Shown: positions 16,060-24,390, counted from the stretch's first letter. The stretch is 64,000 bases of DNA from Aeromicrobium sp. Sec7.5 (GCF_036867135.1 NZ_JBAJIJ010000002.1:434001-498000); one strand, 5' to 3'. Notes: generated by a model not told the origin, from the letters alone. Translations and numbers: made by a program.

Positions 16060-17088
16060 ATGCGCACCCGTCTGTCCCTTCCCCTCGCCCTCGCCACCAG
16101 CACCGCCCTGCTCCTGACGGCCTGCGCCTCGTCCGACGAGGGCGACTCCGGTCCCGTCGCCGCGGGCTACCCCGTCACGGTCGAGACCTGCCACGGTGAC
16201 GTCACGCAGGCCGACCGCCCTGAGCGGATCGTCTCGCTCAACCAGGGCACGACCGAGATCCTGCTGTCCCTCGGCCTCGCCGATCGCCTGGTCGGCACCG
16301 CCGGCTGGACCGACCCGATCCTGCCGGACCTGGAGCAGGACAACGACGCCGTCGAGCGCCTGGCCGACCAGGCCCCGTCGCTCGAGGTCGTCCTCGACAC
16401 CGAGCCCGACCTCGTGACGGCGTCCTTCACCAGCACCCTGACCGAGGGCGGTGTCGCCTCGGCCGACCAGCTCTGGGACGACTACGAGCTCCCCGCCTAC
16501 CTGTCGGCCGCCGAGTGCGGCAAGGTCGAGGAGGGCAACACCGACGGCGCTCGCGAGGGTACGCTCGAGATGGACGACATCTACGCCGAGGTGCGCCAGC
16601 TGGCCGACCTCACCGACACCGGCGACGAGGGCGAGGCGCTGGTCGCCGACCTCGAGGCTCGCATGACCGCAGCCGGCTCCCCCACCCTGGGCGAGGGCGT
16701 CTCGGTCATGTACTGGTTCGCCAACAGCGAGTCGCCCTACATGGCCGGCTGCTGCGGCGGACCCGGCATCGTGTCGCGGGCCCTCGGCCTCGACAACGTG
16801 CTGGCCGACCAGACGGGCGAGTGGCCCCAGATCAACTGGGAGGTCGTGGCCGCCGAGGACCCCGACGTGCTGGTGATCGGCGACCTGACCCGCAAGAGCC
16901 AGACTGCCGAGACGGCCGCCGCGAAGATCGCCTTCCTGGAGTCGAACCCCGTCACGAGCCAGATGACGGCCGTCAGGGAGAAGCGCTACATCCACCTGGC
17001 CGGCGCCGAGCTCAACCCGTCGATCCGCACGGTCGACGCGGTCGAGAAGGTCGCCCAGGGCCTGCGCGACCTTGGACTCGCGAGCTGA
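16060..17088 (+). CDS. btuF: Cobalamin/corrinoid ABC transporter substrate-binding lipoprotein
   Basis: A 342-residue extracytoplasmic binding protein of the helical-backbone (BtuF/FhuD) class. The signal peptide ends in the lipobox LLTAC, giving lipidation at about Cys23. The binding-protein core begins with PERIVSLNQGTTEILLSLGL and continues through PDLVTASF and DPDVLVIGDL. The ATG at 16060 is preferred over an in-frame GTG six bases upstream because GAGGAG lies at the right distance. The upstream cobalamin riboswitch and downstream permease and ATPase genes indicate corrinoid import, rather than the siderophore import also known for this class. Acidic Asp/Glu-rich patches are typical of the organism. 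Confidence 0.85.
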   Translation: MRTRLSLPLALATSTALLLTACASSDEGDSGPVAAGYPVTVETCHGDVTQADRPERIVSLNQGTTEILLSLGLADRLVGTAGWTDPILPDLEQDNDAVERLADQAPSLEVVLDTEPDLVTASFTSTLTEGGVASADQLWDDYELPAYLSAAECGKVEEGNTDGAREGTLEMDDIYAEVRQLADLTDTGDEGEALVADLEARMTAAGSPTLGEGVSVMYWFANSESPYMAGCCGGPGIVSRALGLDNVLADQTGEWPQINWEVVAAEDPDVLVIGDLTRKSQTAETAAAKIAFLESNPVTSQMTAVREKRYIHLAGAELNPSIRTVDAVEKVAQGLRDLGLAS

Positions 17089-17090
17089 CC

Positions 17091-18149
17091 ATGACCCGAC
17101 CGGGTTCGACTCAACGGGGCTCCCGACACCTGGGCACGCTCGGCACCGCCGCCCTGGTGCCGCTCGCCCTCGTGGCGCTGGCCGTGTCGATCGCGGTCGG
17201 CACCACGATCGGCCCGTCGGACCTGGGCCCGCACGACGCCTTCGCGGTGTTCCTCGAGCGCATCGGCGGGCCCGACTCCGGGCTGTCGGGCGTGCGCGAA
17301 GGGATCATCTGGGACCTGCGGCTGCCCCGCGCCGTGCTGGCCGCGATCTGCGGCGCGGGTCTGGCGCTGTGCGGGGTCGTGCTGCAGTCGCTGCTGCGCA
17401 ACCCGCTGGCCGACCCGTTCGTGCTGGGCGTCTCGTCCGGTGCCTCGACGGGCGCCGTGCTGGTCGTGGTCACGGGCCTCGGGGCCGGCGCGATCGGCCT
17501 GGCGACGGGTGCCTTCATCGGCTCGATGCTCGCCTTCGGGCTGGTCCTGCTGCTGGGCTTCGTCACCGGCGGCACGACCGACCGCATGATCCTCGCCGGC
17601 GTCGCCGCGACCCAGCTGTTCTCGGCGCTCACGTCGTTCATCGTCTACACGGCAGCCGACGCCGAGCAGACCCGCGGCGTGCTGTTCTGGCTCCTCGGGT
17701 CGCTGAGCTCGGCCTCGTGGTCCGACGTCGTGGTCTGCGGCTCGGTCGTGCTGCTGGGGGTCGCGGTCTGCTGGTCCGCCGCCGGCACGCTCGACGCGTT
17801 CACCTTCGGCCAGGACGCCGCCGCGTCGCTCGGCGTCTCCGTCGCGAAGGTGCGGTTCCTGCTGCTCGTCATGACGGCGCTCATGACCGCCGTCATCGTG
17901 TCGACGTCGGGCGCGATCGGCTTCGTCGGCCTGGTGCTGCCGCACGCGGCGCGGGCGGTCGTGGGGGTGCGGCACCGACTCCTCGTGCCGACCGCCACGG
18001 TGCTCGGCGCGATCTTCCTGGTGTGGGTCGAGATCGGGTCGCGCGTCGTGATCGCGCCGCAGGAGCTCCCGGTGGGGGTGGCCACCGCCCTGGTCGGCGT
18101 GCCGGCCTTCGTCCTGATCCTGCTCCGTCAGCGCAGGAGGCAGGCATGA
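17091..18149 (+). CDS. btuC: FecCD/BtuC-type ABC transporter permease
   Basis: A 352-residue polytopic permease with about ten hydrophobic segments. Family motifs are LRLPRAVLAAICGAGLALCG (residues 76-95), QSLLRNPLADPFVLGVSSGA (98-117) and the C-terminal GAIGFVGLVLPHAARAVVG. It forms the membrane channel for the corrinoid delivered by the preceding lipoprotein. The ATG follows the btuF stop by two bases, and its own stop overlaps the ATPase gene start (ATGA). Function as B12 permease follows from the riboswitch-controlled operon. Confidence 0.9.
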   Translation: MTRPGSTQRGSRHLGTLGTAALVPLALVALAVSIAVGTTIGPSDLGPHDAFAVFLERIGGPDSGLSGVREGIIWDLRLPRAVLAAICGAGLALCGVVLQSLLRNPLADPFVLGVSSGASTGAVLVVVTGLGAGAIGLATGAFIGSMLAFGLVLLLGFVTGGTTDRMILAGVAATQLFSALTSFIVYTAADAEQTRGVLFWLLGSLSSASWSDVVVCGSVVLLGVAVCWSAAGTLDAFTFGQDAAASLGVSVAKVRFLLLVMTALMTAVIVSTSGAIGFVGLVLPHAARAVVGVRHRLLVPTATVLGAIFLVWVEIGSRVVIAPQELPVGVATALVGVPAFVLILLRQRRRQA

Positions 18150-18943
18150 GCATCGAGACCCGCGACGCGACCTGGTCGACCCGCGGCACCGTGATCGTCG
18201 ACGGCGTCACGATCGACGTCGCCCCCGGCAGCACCGTGGGCCTGCTCGGGCCGAACGGCTCCGGCAAGTCCTCCCTGCTCCGGCTGCTCGCGGGCCTGCG
18301 CCCCACCTCCTCCGGTGTCGTGCGGCTCGGTGGCGACCCGATCGCGGGCCTGAGTCGCCGCCAGGTCGCGCGCCGGCTCGCGATGGTCGAGCAGGAGTCG
18401 GCGACCGACGCCGACCCGACGGTCCGCGACGTCATCGGGCTGGGCCGGCTGCCGCACCGGGCACCGTGGTCGCCGGAGAGCGCGAATGACCGGGCGATGG
18501 TCGCCAGCGCGGCCGCGACGATGCGCACCGCCCACCTGCTCGACCGCAGCTACATGACGCTCTCGGGCGGCGAGCGGCAGCGCGTGCAGATCGCTCGGGC
18601 CCTCGCCCAGCAACCGACCGAGCTGCTGCTCGACGAGCCGACGAACCACCTCGACGTCCGGCACCAGCTGGAGCTGCTCGAGCTCGTCCGAGCCACTCCG
18701 ACGACGACCGTGATGGCGCTGCACGACCTCAACCACGCCGCGACGTACTGCGACCGGCTCGTCGTGCTCGACGGCGGCCGGGTGCACGCCGCCGGACGGC
18801 CGGCCGAGGTCCTGACCCCGACACTGCTCGCCGAGGTCTACGGCGTCGAGGCCGTCGTGGAGTCGGGGGCCCACGGCCTGCACGTCCGGTACGTGCGAGC
18901 CCTGCCGGTGACGACGCCGGTCGAGGAGAGGATGTCGAGATGA
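18146..18943 (+). CDS. btuD: ABC transporter ATP-binding protein (BtuD-type)
   Basis: A 265-residue ATPase with Walker A GLLGPNGSGKSSLLRLLAGL (residues 32-51), the signature YMTLSGGERQRVQIARALAQ (about 135-154), Walker B ELLLDEPTNHLD and the switch histidine in MALHDLNHA. It energises the corrinoid importer together with the two preceding genes. It is coupled to the permease by an ATGA overlap and to the following cobG-like gene by the same kind of overlap, so the transporter and biosynthetic genes form one transcript. Confidence 0.92.
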   Translation: MSIETRDATWSTRGTVIVDGVTIDVAPGSTVGLLGPNGSGKSSLLRLLAGLRPTSSGVVRLGGDPIAGLSRRQVARRLAMVEQESATDADPTVRDVIGLGRLPHRAPWSPESANDRAMVASAAATMRTAHLLDRSYMTLSGGERQRVQIARALAQQPTELLLDEPTNHLDVRHQLELLELVRATPTTTVMALHDLNHAATYCDRLVVLDGGRVHAAGRPAEVLTPTLLAEVYGVEAVVESGAHGLHVRYVRALPVTTPVEERMSR

Positions 18944-19857
18944 CGACGCACGAGACCGGTCGCGACCGGTCCGACCGGTGCCCCGGGGTGCTCCGCCCCT
19001 GGATCGCCGACGACGGTGCTCTGGTGCGGCTGCGGCTGATCGGCGGGCGGCTGCCAACCGCCGCGCTCGCTGCGTTGACCGAGATCGCCGCCGAGCACGC
19101 CGACGGCCACCTGTACCTGACCAAGCGGGCCAACGTGCAGCTGCGCGCCCTCGCCCACGAGGACGGCTGCGTGTCACCGGCGTTCGTCGAGGCGGTCACC
19201 GCGGCCGGGCTGCTGCCGAGTGCGACGCACGAGCTCGTCCGCAACGTCATGGTCTCGCCGCTCTCGGGTCGCCGCGGGGGCCAGGCCGACCTGCGAGCCG
19301 TGGCGGACCGCTACGACGAGCTCGTCCGGGCCGATCCCGAGCTTGCGGCGCTCTCCGCCCGGTTCCTCGTGGTGCTCGACGACGGACGCGGCGACCTCGT
19401 CGACCGCTCGCTCGACCTCGGCGCGATGGCGGTCTCGGCCACCGAGGCCCAGCTGCGGGCGGGCACCCGCGGCTGGGGCGAGGTCGTCGCGATCGACGAG
19501 CTCCCGGAGACGCTCGTCGCCCTGGCCCACCGGTTCCTGGCAGTGAACCGCGACGGCGGGGGTGCCGGGCCACGGGCGGCAGATGGCGCCGCGTGGCACG
19601 TGGACGAGCTGCCGGACGCCCACCTGACGATCCTGGGCCACCCCCACGCGCGCGACCTGCGCACCCACGTGACCGCCCTTCCCCTGCCGCACGGCAGCGT
19701 CGCGCAGGACGACGGGCGCACCGCCGAGCACCTCGCCGTCCCCGACGGCCGACTCACCCCCGACCTCGCGGCCACGGTCCTCGACCGGGCCGGTGACGAG
19801 GTCGTCGTGACCCCGTGGCGCAGCCTGCTGCTGCCCGACCTGGAGAAGACCCCATGA
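18940..19857 (+). CDS. cobG: Short CobG-like protein (precorrin-3B synthase-like, no Fe-S cysteines seen)
   Basis: A 305-residue protein of the nitrite/sulfite-reductase ferredoxin-like superfamily, as in CobG: the first half-domain is CPGVLRPWIADDGALVRLR..., followed by HLYLTKRANVQLRAL and the CobG-like ATHELVRNVMVSPLSG (about residues 91-106), then FLVVLDDGRGDLVDRSLDLG. True CobG is much longer and has a four-cysteine cluster for its Fe-S centre. Here only two cysteines are present, and no CxnC cluster is visible. Residues 208-216 (GGAGPRAAD) are encoded by the short repeat also found in cobQ. Its place between the transporter genes and cobH suggests ring-contraction oxygenation, but the missing ligands make activity uncertain. 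A precorrin-binding or vestigial role is possible. Confidence 0.6.
   Translation: MTTHETGRDRSDRCPGVLRPWIADDGALVRLRLIGGRLPTAALAALTEIAAEHADGHLYLTKRANVQLRALAHEDGCVSPAFVEAVTAAGLLPSATHELVRNVMVSPLSGRRGGQADLRAVADRYDELVRADPELAALSARFLVVLDDGRGDLVDRSLDLGAMAVSATEAQLRAGTRGWGEVVAIDELPETLVALAHRFLAVNRDGGGAGPRAADGAAWHVDELPDAHLTILGHPHARDLRTHVTALPLPHGSVAQDDGRTAEHLAVPDGRLTPDLAATVLDRAGDEVVVTPWRSLLLPDLEKTP
19559..19586. repeat. In-frame copy of the GGTGCCGGGC...GGGCGGC repeat in cobG
   Basis: The sequence GGGTGCCGGGCCACGGGCGG followed by CAGATGG is the opposite-strand form of the repeat found twice in desA and twice in cobQ. It encodes GGAGPRAAD in frame. Confidence 0.7.
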
Positions 19858-20516
19858 CCCTCGCTCCCCCCACCAGCCGCTACCCCTACGAGGGCAGCGG
19901 CTCCGCGATCTACGACGACTCGTTCGCGACGATCCGCGCCGAGGCCGACCTCACGGCGATCCCCGTCGATGCGGAGAAGGTCGCGGTGCGGATGATCCAC
20001 GGCACCGGCCAGGTCGACCTCGCGGGCGACCTCGTGATCCACCCCGGTCTCGTGACGGCTGCCCGTGGCGCGCTGGAGTCGGGTGCGCCGATCCTGACCG
20101 ACGCGCACATGGTGGCCTCCGGCGTGACCCGCGCGCGGCTCCCGAAGGACAACGACGTCATCTGCCTGCTGCGCGACCCGCGCGTGCCGGATCTCGCCCG
20201 GTCGTGGGGCACGACCCGGTCGGCCGCCGCGGTGTCGCTCTGGGGCACCCGGATGGAGGGTGCCGTGGTCGCGATCGGCAACGCACCGACCGCGCTGTTC
20301 CACCTGCTCGAGCTGCTGGCCGACGGCGCCGCGCCGCCGGCCGCGATCGTGGGCGTGCCGGTCGGCTTCATCGGTGCGGCCGAGTCGAAGGAGGCCCTCG
20401 CGGGCTTCGCCGCCGAGACCGGGATCGACGTGCCGTTCGTGACGGTGCGCGGCCGCCGCGGCGGGTCGGCCATGGCCGCCTCGGCCCTCAACGCCCTGGC
20501 CCAGGAGCGCGAGTGA
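19854..20516 (+). CDS. cobH: Precorrin-8X methylmutase CobH
   Basis: A 220-residue CobH/CbiC enzyme that moves the methyl group from C11 to C12 to make hydrogenobyrinic acid. The catalytic histidine is in VRMIHGTGQVDLAGDL (H49). Other family segments are GAPILTDAHMVASGVTRARL and IGNAPTALFHLLELL followed by VGVPVGFIGAAESKEAL. The ATG overlaps the cobG-like stop (ATGA). The 3' end overlaps a possible GTG start of the next gene (GTGA). The length is normal for the family. Confidence 0.95.
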   Translation: MTLAPPTSRYPYEGSGSAIYDDSFATIRAEADLTAIPVDAEKVAVRMIHGTGQVDLAGDLVIHPGLVTAARGALESGAPILTDAHMVASGVTRARLPKDNDVICLLRDPRVPDLARSWGTTRSAAAVSLWGTRMEGAVVAIGNAPTALFHLLELLADGAAPPAAIVGVPVGFIGAAESKEALAGFAAETGIDVPFVTVRGRRGGSAMAASALNALAQERE

Positions 20517-20533
20517 ACGGCCAGACCCCTCCG

Positions 20534-20578
20534 CCCCTTGAGGTGCGAGGAGGAACGACGAGCCTCGAAAGGGGTACC
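20534..20578. repeat. GAGGTGCGAGGAGGAACGAC repeat at the cobH-cobIJ junction
   Basis: The unit reads CCCCTTGAGGTGCGAGGAGG, then AACGACGAGCCTCGAAAGGG and GTACC. It lies between the cobH stop and the preferred cobIJ ATG. If the GTG at 20513 were used it would be translated as LEVRGGTTSLERG. Its AGGAGGAA and AAAGGGG stretches may serve as ribosome-binding sequence. Confidence 0.75.
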
Positions 20579-20587
20579 GAGCCACGA

Positions 20588-22087
20588 ATGGGTAGGTTCC
20601 GAGTCGTCGGGGTGGGCCCCGGCGACCCGGAGCTCATCACGCTCAAGGCTGCCCGGCTGATCGAGTCGGCCGACGTCGTGGCGTACCACCAGGGCGTGGG
20701 CAAGAGCTCGAACGCGCGGCGCATCGCGTCGGGCCTGTTCCCCGACGGCGTGCTCGAGGAGGTCCTCCAGTACCCCGTCACGACCGGCGTCGTCGACCAC
20801 CCGGGTGGCTACGACGGGGCGATGAGCGACTTCTACGACGACTGCGAGCGCCGCGTCGGCGCGCACCTCGAGGCCGCGCGCGACGTCGTGCTGCTGGCCG
20901 AGGGCGACCCGCTCTTCTACGGCTCGGCGATGTACCTGCACGACCGCCTCTCGAGCCGGTTCGACACCGCCGTGGTGCCGGGCGTGCCCGCGTTCGTGGC
21001 CGCGACGGCCACGGCCGGGATTCCCCTCGTGCGCCACACCGACGTGCTCACGGTGCTGCCCGGCACGCTGCCGGTTCCGGAGCTCGCCCGGCGCCTGGCC
21101 GACACCGATGCGGCGATCATCATGAAGCTCGGCCGCACGTTCCCCGGCGTGCGCGACGCGCTCGAGCAGGCCGGCCGCCTCGACGGCGCGCTGTACGTCG
21201 AGCGCGCCTCGATGGCCGAGGAGCGGTACCTGCCCGTGGCCGACGTCGACCCGGCGTCCGTGCCGTACTTCTCGCTCATCGTCGTCCCCGGCGACACCAA
21301 GCCCCTACCGGTGGTTGAGGTGCGACGAGGAACGAGGAGCCTCGAAGTCACCCCAGCCGCCGAGGTCCTCGTGGTCGGCCTCGGTCCCGGCCCCGACGCG
21401 TGGCTGACCCCCGAGGCCTCCGACGCGCTCGCCGAGGTGGGTCACGTCATCGGCTATGCCCCCTACGTCGACCGGGTGCCCCAGCGCGCCGGCCTCCAGC
21501 GCCACGCCTCGGGCAACACCGTCGAGGTCGACCGCGCCCGCCTCGCCCTCGACCTCGCGCTCGCCGGCGAGAAGGTCGCGGTCGTGTCCGGTGGCGACGC
21601 GGGGGTGTTCGGCATGGCGTCGGCGGTGTTCGAGGCGGCCGAAGCACCGGAGTACGCCGCCGTGTCGATCCGTGTGCTGCCCGGGGTCTCCGCGGTGCAG
21701 GCCGTCGCGGCTCGCGCGGGGGCTCCGGTCGGCGCCGACTTCGCGGTCGTGAGCCTCTCGGACCGACTCAAGCCGTGGGACGTCGTCGAGAAGCGGGTGC
21801 GGGCGATTGCCGAGGCCGACCTGGTGATGGCGGTCTACAACCCGCGCTCACGCAGCCGCACGACCCAGGTCGCCGACCTGCAGCAGATCCTGCTCGAGCA
21901 CCGCGCTCCCGAGACCGTGGTGGTGGTGGGTCGCGACATCGGTCGCGCCGAGGAGTCACTCACCGTCACGACGCTGGCCGACCTCGACCCGGAGTCGATC
22001 GACATGAAGTGCCTGCTGATCATCGGCGCCTCCTCCACCCGGGTCACCCCCACCGGCCAGGTCTGGACCCCCCGCTTCGTCCTCTAA
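20588..22087 (+). CDS. cobIJ: Fused precorrin-2 C20-methyltransferase / precorrin-3B C17-methyltransferase (CobIJ)
   Basis: A 499-residue fusion. The CobI half (1-240) starts with FRVVGVGPGDPELITLKAARL and contains AEGDPLFYGSAMYLHDRL and VPGVPAFVAATATAG. The CobJ half (256-499) starts with VLVVGLGPGPDAWLTPEASDAL and contains VVSGGDAGVFGMASAVFEA and AVYNPRSRSRTTQ. Both are SAM-dependent tetrapyrrole methyltransferases. The ATG at 20588 gives a canonical CobI start. A GTG at 20513 would add 25 residues, mostly repeat-derived. The linker (residues 242-255, VVEVRRGTRSLEV) is itself a copy of the interspersed repeat. The fusion fits other actinobacteria. Convergent with cobM. Confidence 0.93.
   Translation: MGRFRVVGVGPGDPELITLKAARLIESADVVAYHQGVGKSSNARRIASGLFPDGVLEEVLQYPVTTGVVDHPGGYDGAMSDFYDDCERRVGAHLEAARDVVLLAEGDPLFYGSAMYLHDRLSSRFDTAVVPGVPAFVAATATAGIPLVRHTDVLTVLPGTLPVPELARRLADTDAAIIMKLGRTFPGVRDALEQAGRLDGALYVERASMAEERYLPVADVDPASVPYFSLIVVPGDTKPLPVVEVRRGTRSLEVTPAAEVLVVGLGPGPDAWLTPEASDALAEVGHVIGYAPYVDRVPQRAGLQRHASGNTVEVDRARLALDLALAGEKVAVVSGGDAGVFGMASAVFEAAEAPEYAAVSIRVLPGVSAVQAVAARAGAPVGADFAVVSLSDRLKPWDVVEKRVRAIAEADLVMAVYNPRSRSRTTQVADLQQILLEHRAPETVVVVGRDIGRAEESLTVTTLADLDPESIDMKCLLIIGASSTRVTPTGQVWTPRFVL
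21310..21352. repeat. In-frame repeat forming the CobI-CobJ linker
   Basis: GGTGGTTGAGGTGCGACGAG, then GAACGAGGAGCCTCGAAGTC and ACC, encodes VVEVRRGTRSLEV between the two methyltransferase domains. It uses the same reading frame as the copy in chlID (EVRGGTTSLE). Confidence 0.75.
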
Positions 22088-22097
22088 TCCAGGCGTT

Positions 22098-22207
22098 CCG
22101 CTCGCGAGAGACTTTGTTGGTGGTCACGAGAGACTTTGTTGGTGGTCGCGAGAGACTTCGTGCCAACAAACTCTCTCCTGTGCACACACAAAGTCTCTCG
22201 CGAGCGG
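22098..22207. repeat. Inverted-repeat element with three 22-bp tandem units between cobIJ and cobM
   Basis: Perfect 20-base ends, CCGCTCGCGAGAGACTTTGT (22098-22117) and its complement (22188-22207), flank about 70 bases. Inside, CGAGAGACTTTGTTGGTGGT recurs with 22-base period, two good copies and a diverged third. The element fills the space between two convergent genes and may be a bidirectional terminator or a small non-autonomous repeat. It is unusually AT-rich for this region. Confidence 0.75.
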
Positions 22208-22210
22208 TAC

Positions 22211-22975
22211 CTAGGTGGGGTTGGACTTGAGGGAGCGGTCGCGGGTGGGGGCGTAGAGATAGGACTCGCCAGCGCGGACGTCCTCGGCGAGGGCGCGACC
22301 CACGAGCACCACGGCCGCCTGGCGCAGGCCCGCGGCCTCCACCTGGTCGGCGATGTCGGCCAGCGTGCCGCGCAGCACGAGCTGGTCGGGACGCGAGGCG
22401 TGCGCGACGACGACGACCGGGCAGTCGGCGCCGTAGTGCTCGGCGAGCTCGGCGGCGAGCACCCGCGTGCGGGTGATGGCCAGGTGCAGGCACAGCGTCG
22501 CCCCGGTGGCGGCGAACGCGGCGAGCGACTCCCCCTCGGGCATCGCCGTCGAGCGAGCCTGCGTGCGCGTCAGCACGACCGACTGCACGAGCTCCGGCAC
22601 CGTCAGCTCGGCCGCGACCGTGGCCGCCGCGGCGGCGTAGGCCGGCACGCCGGGCGTGACGTCCCACGGGACGCCGCGCACGTCGAGCCGCCGGCCCTGC
22701 TCGTGCACCGCGGAGTAGAGCGACGGGTCGCCGGAGCAGAGCCGCACGACGTCGAGCCCGGCCTCGTGCGCGCCCACGAGCTCGGCCGTGATGCAGTCGA
22801 GGTCGAGGTCCTGCGTGTCGACGAGACGCACGCCGTCGCGGCAGTGGCTGAGCACCTCGGCGTCGAGGTAGGTGCCGGCGTAGACGACGACGTCGGCGGC
22901 GCGCAGCATCGCGGCGGCGCGCAGGGTCAGCAGGTCGGCCGCACCCGGGCCGGCTCCGACGAAGTGGATCGTCAC
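22211..22975 (-). CDS. cobM: Precorrin-4 C11-methyltransferase CobM
   Basis: A 254-residue SAM-dependent methyltransferase: IHFVGAGPGAADLLTLRAA at the N-terminus, VVRLCSGDPSLYSAVHEQ near residue 79, and VTPGVPAYAAAAATVAAELT are CobM/CbiF motifs. It methylates C11 of precorrin-4. The GTG at 22975 overlaps the cobL stop (GTGA), so a longer frame into cobL is rejected. CobL and CobM act at different steps but are often neighbours. The 3' end abuts an inverted-repeat element. Confidence 0.95.
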   Translation of the reverse strand: MTIHFVGAGPGAADLLTLRAAAMLRAADVVVYAGTYLDAEVLSHCRDGVRLVDTQDLDLDCITAELVGAHEAGLDVVRLCSGDPSLYSAVHEQGRRLDVRGVPWDVTPGVPAYAAAAATVAAELTVPELVQSVVLTRTQARSTAMPEGESLAAFAATGATLCLHLAITRTRVLAAELAEHYGADCPVVVVAHASRPDQLVLRGTLADIADQVEAAGLRQAAVVLVGRALAEDVRAGESYLYAPTRDRSLKSNPT

Positions 22976-24192
22976 GGCGTCTCTCCCTTCGTCACGGCCC
23001 ACTGCACGACGGCGCGCGCGGGCTCCCATCCGGTGAACGTGCCGATCGGGCGGGCGGTCTCGACCGCGACGCGGGTCAGCTCCCCGCCCACCCGGCTCGC
23101 CCAGTCGACGACGACCCGCTCGGTCTCGAGCGTCACGGCGTGCACGACGAGTCGTCCGCCGGGGCCGAGTCGGTCCCACACCGTGTCGAGCACGCCCTCA
23201 CGGGTCGCACCGCCGCCGACGAAGACGGCGTCCGGCCGGGGCAGGTCCGTCAGCGCGTCTGGTGCGCGACCCTCGACGACCCGGAGCGCGGGCACGCCGA
23301 GGCGAGCCGCGTTGTCCGCCACGTTCGCCGCCCGGTCCGGGTGCGACTCGACCGCGAGGGTGCGGCAGGTCGGGTGGGCGCGCATCCACTCGATGCCGAC
23401 CGACCCGGCACCGGCACCGACGTCCCAGAGGAGTGCCCCCGGCGTCGGCGCGAGACGGGCGAGCGCGGAGGCGCGCAGGTCGCGCTTGGTCAGCTGTCCG
23501 TCGTGCTCGAAGGCGTCGTCCGGCAGTCCTGCCGACCAGCCCAGCACCGTCGTGGACGGGTCGGCGACGACCTCCACCGCGAGCACGTGCAGCGACGGCA
23601 CGACGTGCCCCCAGGAGTCGGCCGGCCCGACCGCGGCGGTCTCGTCGGCTGCTCCGAGGTTCGCCAGGGCGGTGAGCCGGCTCGTGCCGAGGCCCGCACT
23701 GACGAGCAGGGCCGCGACCTCGTCCGGCACGTCGGCGTCGCGGCTGAGGACGAGCAGCCGCTGACCGTCCGCGAGGTGGCGCGGCAGCACCGCGTGGTCG
23801 CGCAGCAGGGTGACGGTCTCGGCGGCCCAGCCCATCCGCGCCCGCGCAAGCGCCTCGGACGAGACGGCCGGGTGGACGATGAGGTGCTCGGCCGGCACGA
23901 AGTCCTGCAGCGTCGTGGCGATGCCGGCCACGTACGGATCCCCGGAGGCGAGCACGACGACCCGGCGACCCGCCCAGGTCTCGACCACGCCGGGCAACGC
24001 CTCGCGCATCGGCGACGGCCACGGGAGCCGCTCGGCACCGATCTCGCTCGGCAGCATGGCCAGGTGGCGCTCGCCTCCGACCACGACCTCGGCCTGCGCG
24101 ACCAGCGCGCGCAACCGGTCGGAAAGGCCGTCCCAGCCGTCGGCGCCGACGCCGACGACGTCCACTCCGCCGCGCGTCGGGGTCTCAGCCAT
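22972..24192 (-). CDS. cobL: Precorrin-6Y C5,C15-methyltransferase (decarboxylating) CobL
   Basis: A 406-residue bifunctional enzyme. The CbiE-like half (1-205) begins VDVVGVGADGWDGLSDRLRAL and contains VVVLASGDPYVAGIATTLQ. The CbiT-like half (225-406) contains the SAM motif LLWDVGAGAGSVGIEWMRA and DAVFVGGGATREGVLDTVW. It methylates C5 and C15 and decarboxylates the C12 acetate. The ATG at 24192 is preceded by TAGCCT at seven bases, a leaderless-type promoter without a visible riboswitch. That contrasts with the divergently transcribed chlID, which has one. It is the first gene of a two-gene operon with cobM. Confidence 0.94.
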   Translation of the reverse strand: MAETPTRGGVDVVGVGADGWDGLSDRLRALVAQAEVVVGGERHLAMLPSEIGAERLPWPSPMREALPGVVETWAGRRVVVLASGDPYVAGIATTLQDFVPAEHLIVHPAVSSEALARARMGWAAETVTLLRDHAVLPRHLADGQRLLVLSRDADVPDEVAALLVSAGLGTSRLTALANLGAADETAAVGPADSWGHVVPSLHVLAVEVVADPSTTVLGWSAGLPDDAFEHDGQLTKRDLRASALARLAPTPGALLWDVGAGAGSVGIEWMRAHPTCRTLAVESHPDRAANVADNAARLGVPALRVVEGRAPDALTDLPRPDAVFVGGGATREGVLDTVWDRLGPGGRLVVHAVTLETERVVVDWASRVGGELTRVAVETARPIGTFTGWEPARAVVQWAVTKGETP

Positions 24193-24199
24193 GGCGCCG

Positions 24200-24205
24200 A
24201 GGCTA
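24200..24205 (-). promoter_or_regulatory. -10 element, leaderless cobL
   Basis: TAGCCT on the minus strand is followed by seven bases and the cobL ATG. The divergent chlID promoter has its own TAGCCT at 24226-24231. Confidence 0.5.
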
Positions 24206-24225
24206 ACGGGGCGCTGACGACCCGC

Positions 24226-24357
24226 TAGCCTGAGGCCGAACAGAACGGCCCGAGGTGCCCCGCATGGGGAGAATCGGGAAGCCGGTGAAAGTCCGGCACA
24301 GGGCCCGCTACGGTGACCCGGACCTGGATCCGGGAAGTCCGGAGACCGGCCTCGGGC
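24226..24357 (+). promoter_or_regulatory. Promoter and cobalamin riboswitch upstream of chlID
   Basis: TAGCCT (24226-24231) is a likely -10 box. The leader carries CGGGAAGCCGGTGAAAGTCC, then GGCACAGGGCCCGCTACGGT and the B12 box AAGTCCGGAGACCGGCCT at 24335-24352: a textbook cobalamin aptamer. The gene starts about 35 bases later. Confidence 0.93.
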
Positions 24358-24390
24358 CGCCCCACACGGCGCGCGGAGCGGGAGCCCCTT

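Noticed and set aside
18940-19857. Annotation as nitrite or sulfite reductase
   Set aside because: No siroheme/Fe-S cysteine cluster, too short, and embedded between B12 transport and cobH genes; the CobG-like HELVRNVMVSPLSG segment fits better.
20513-20587. GTG at 20513 as the cobIJ start
   Set aside because: It would add 25 residues that are mostly repeat-derived. The ATG at 20588 gives the usual CobI N-terminus. The alternative is kept in mind because the GTG overlaps the cobH stop.
22098-22207. Possible short CRISPR array (22-bp tandem units)
   Set aside because: The units are directly adjacent without unique spacers, only three exist, they lie within an inverted repeat, and no cas genes are present.
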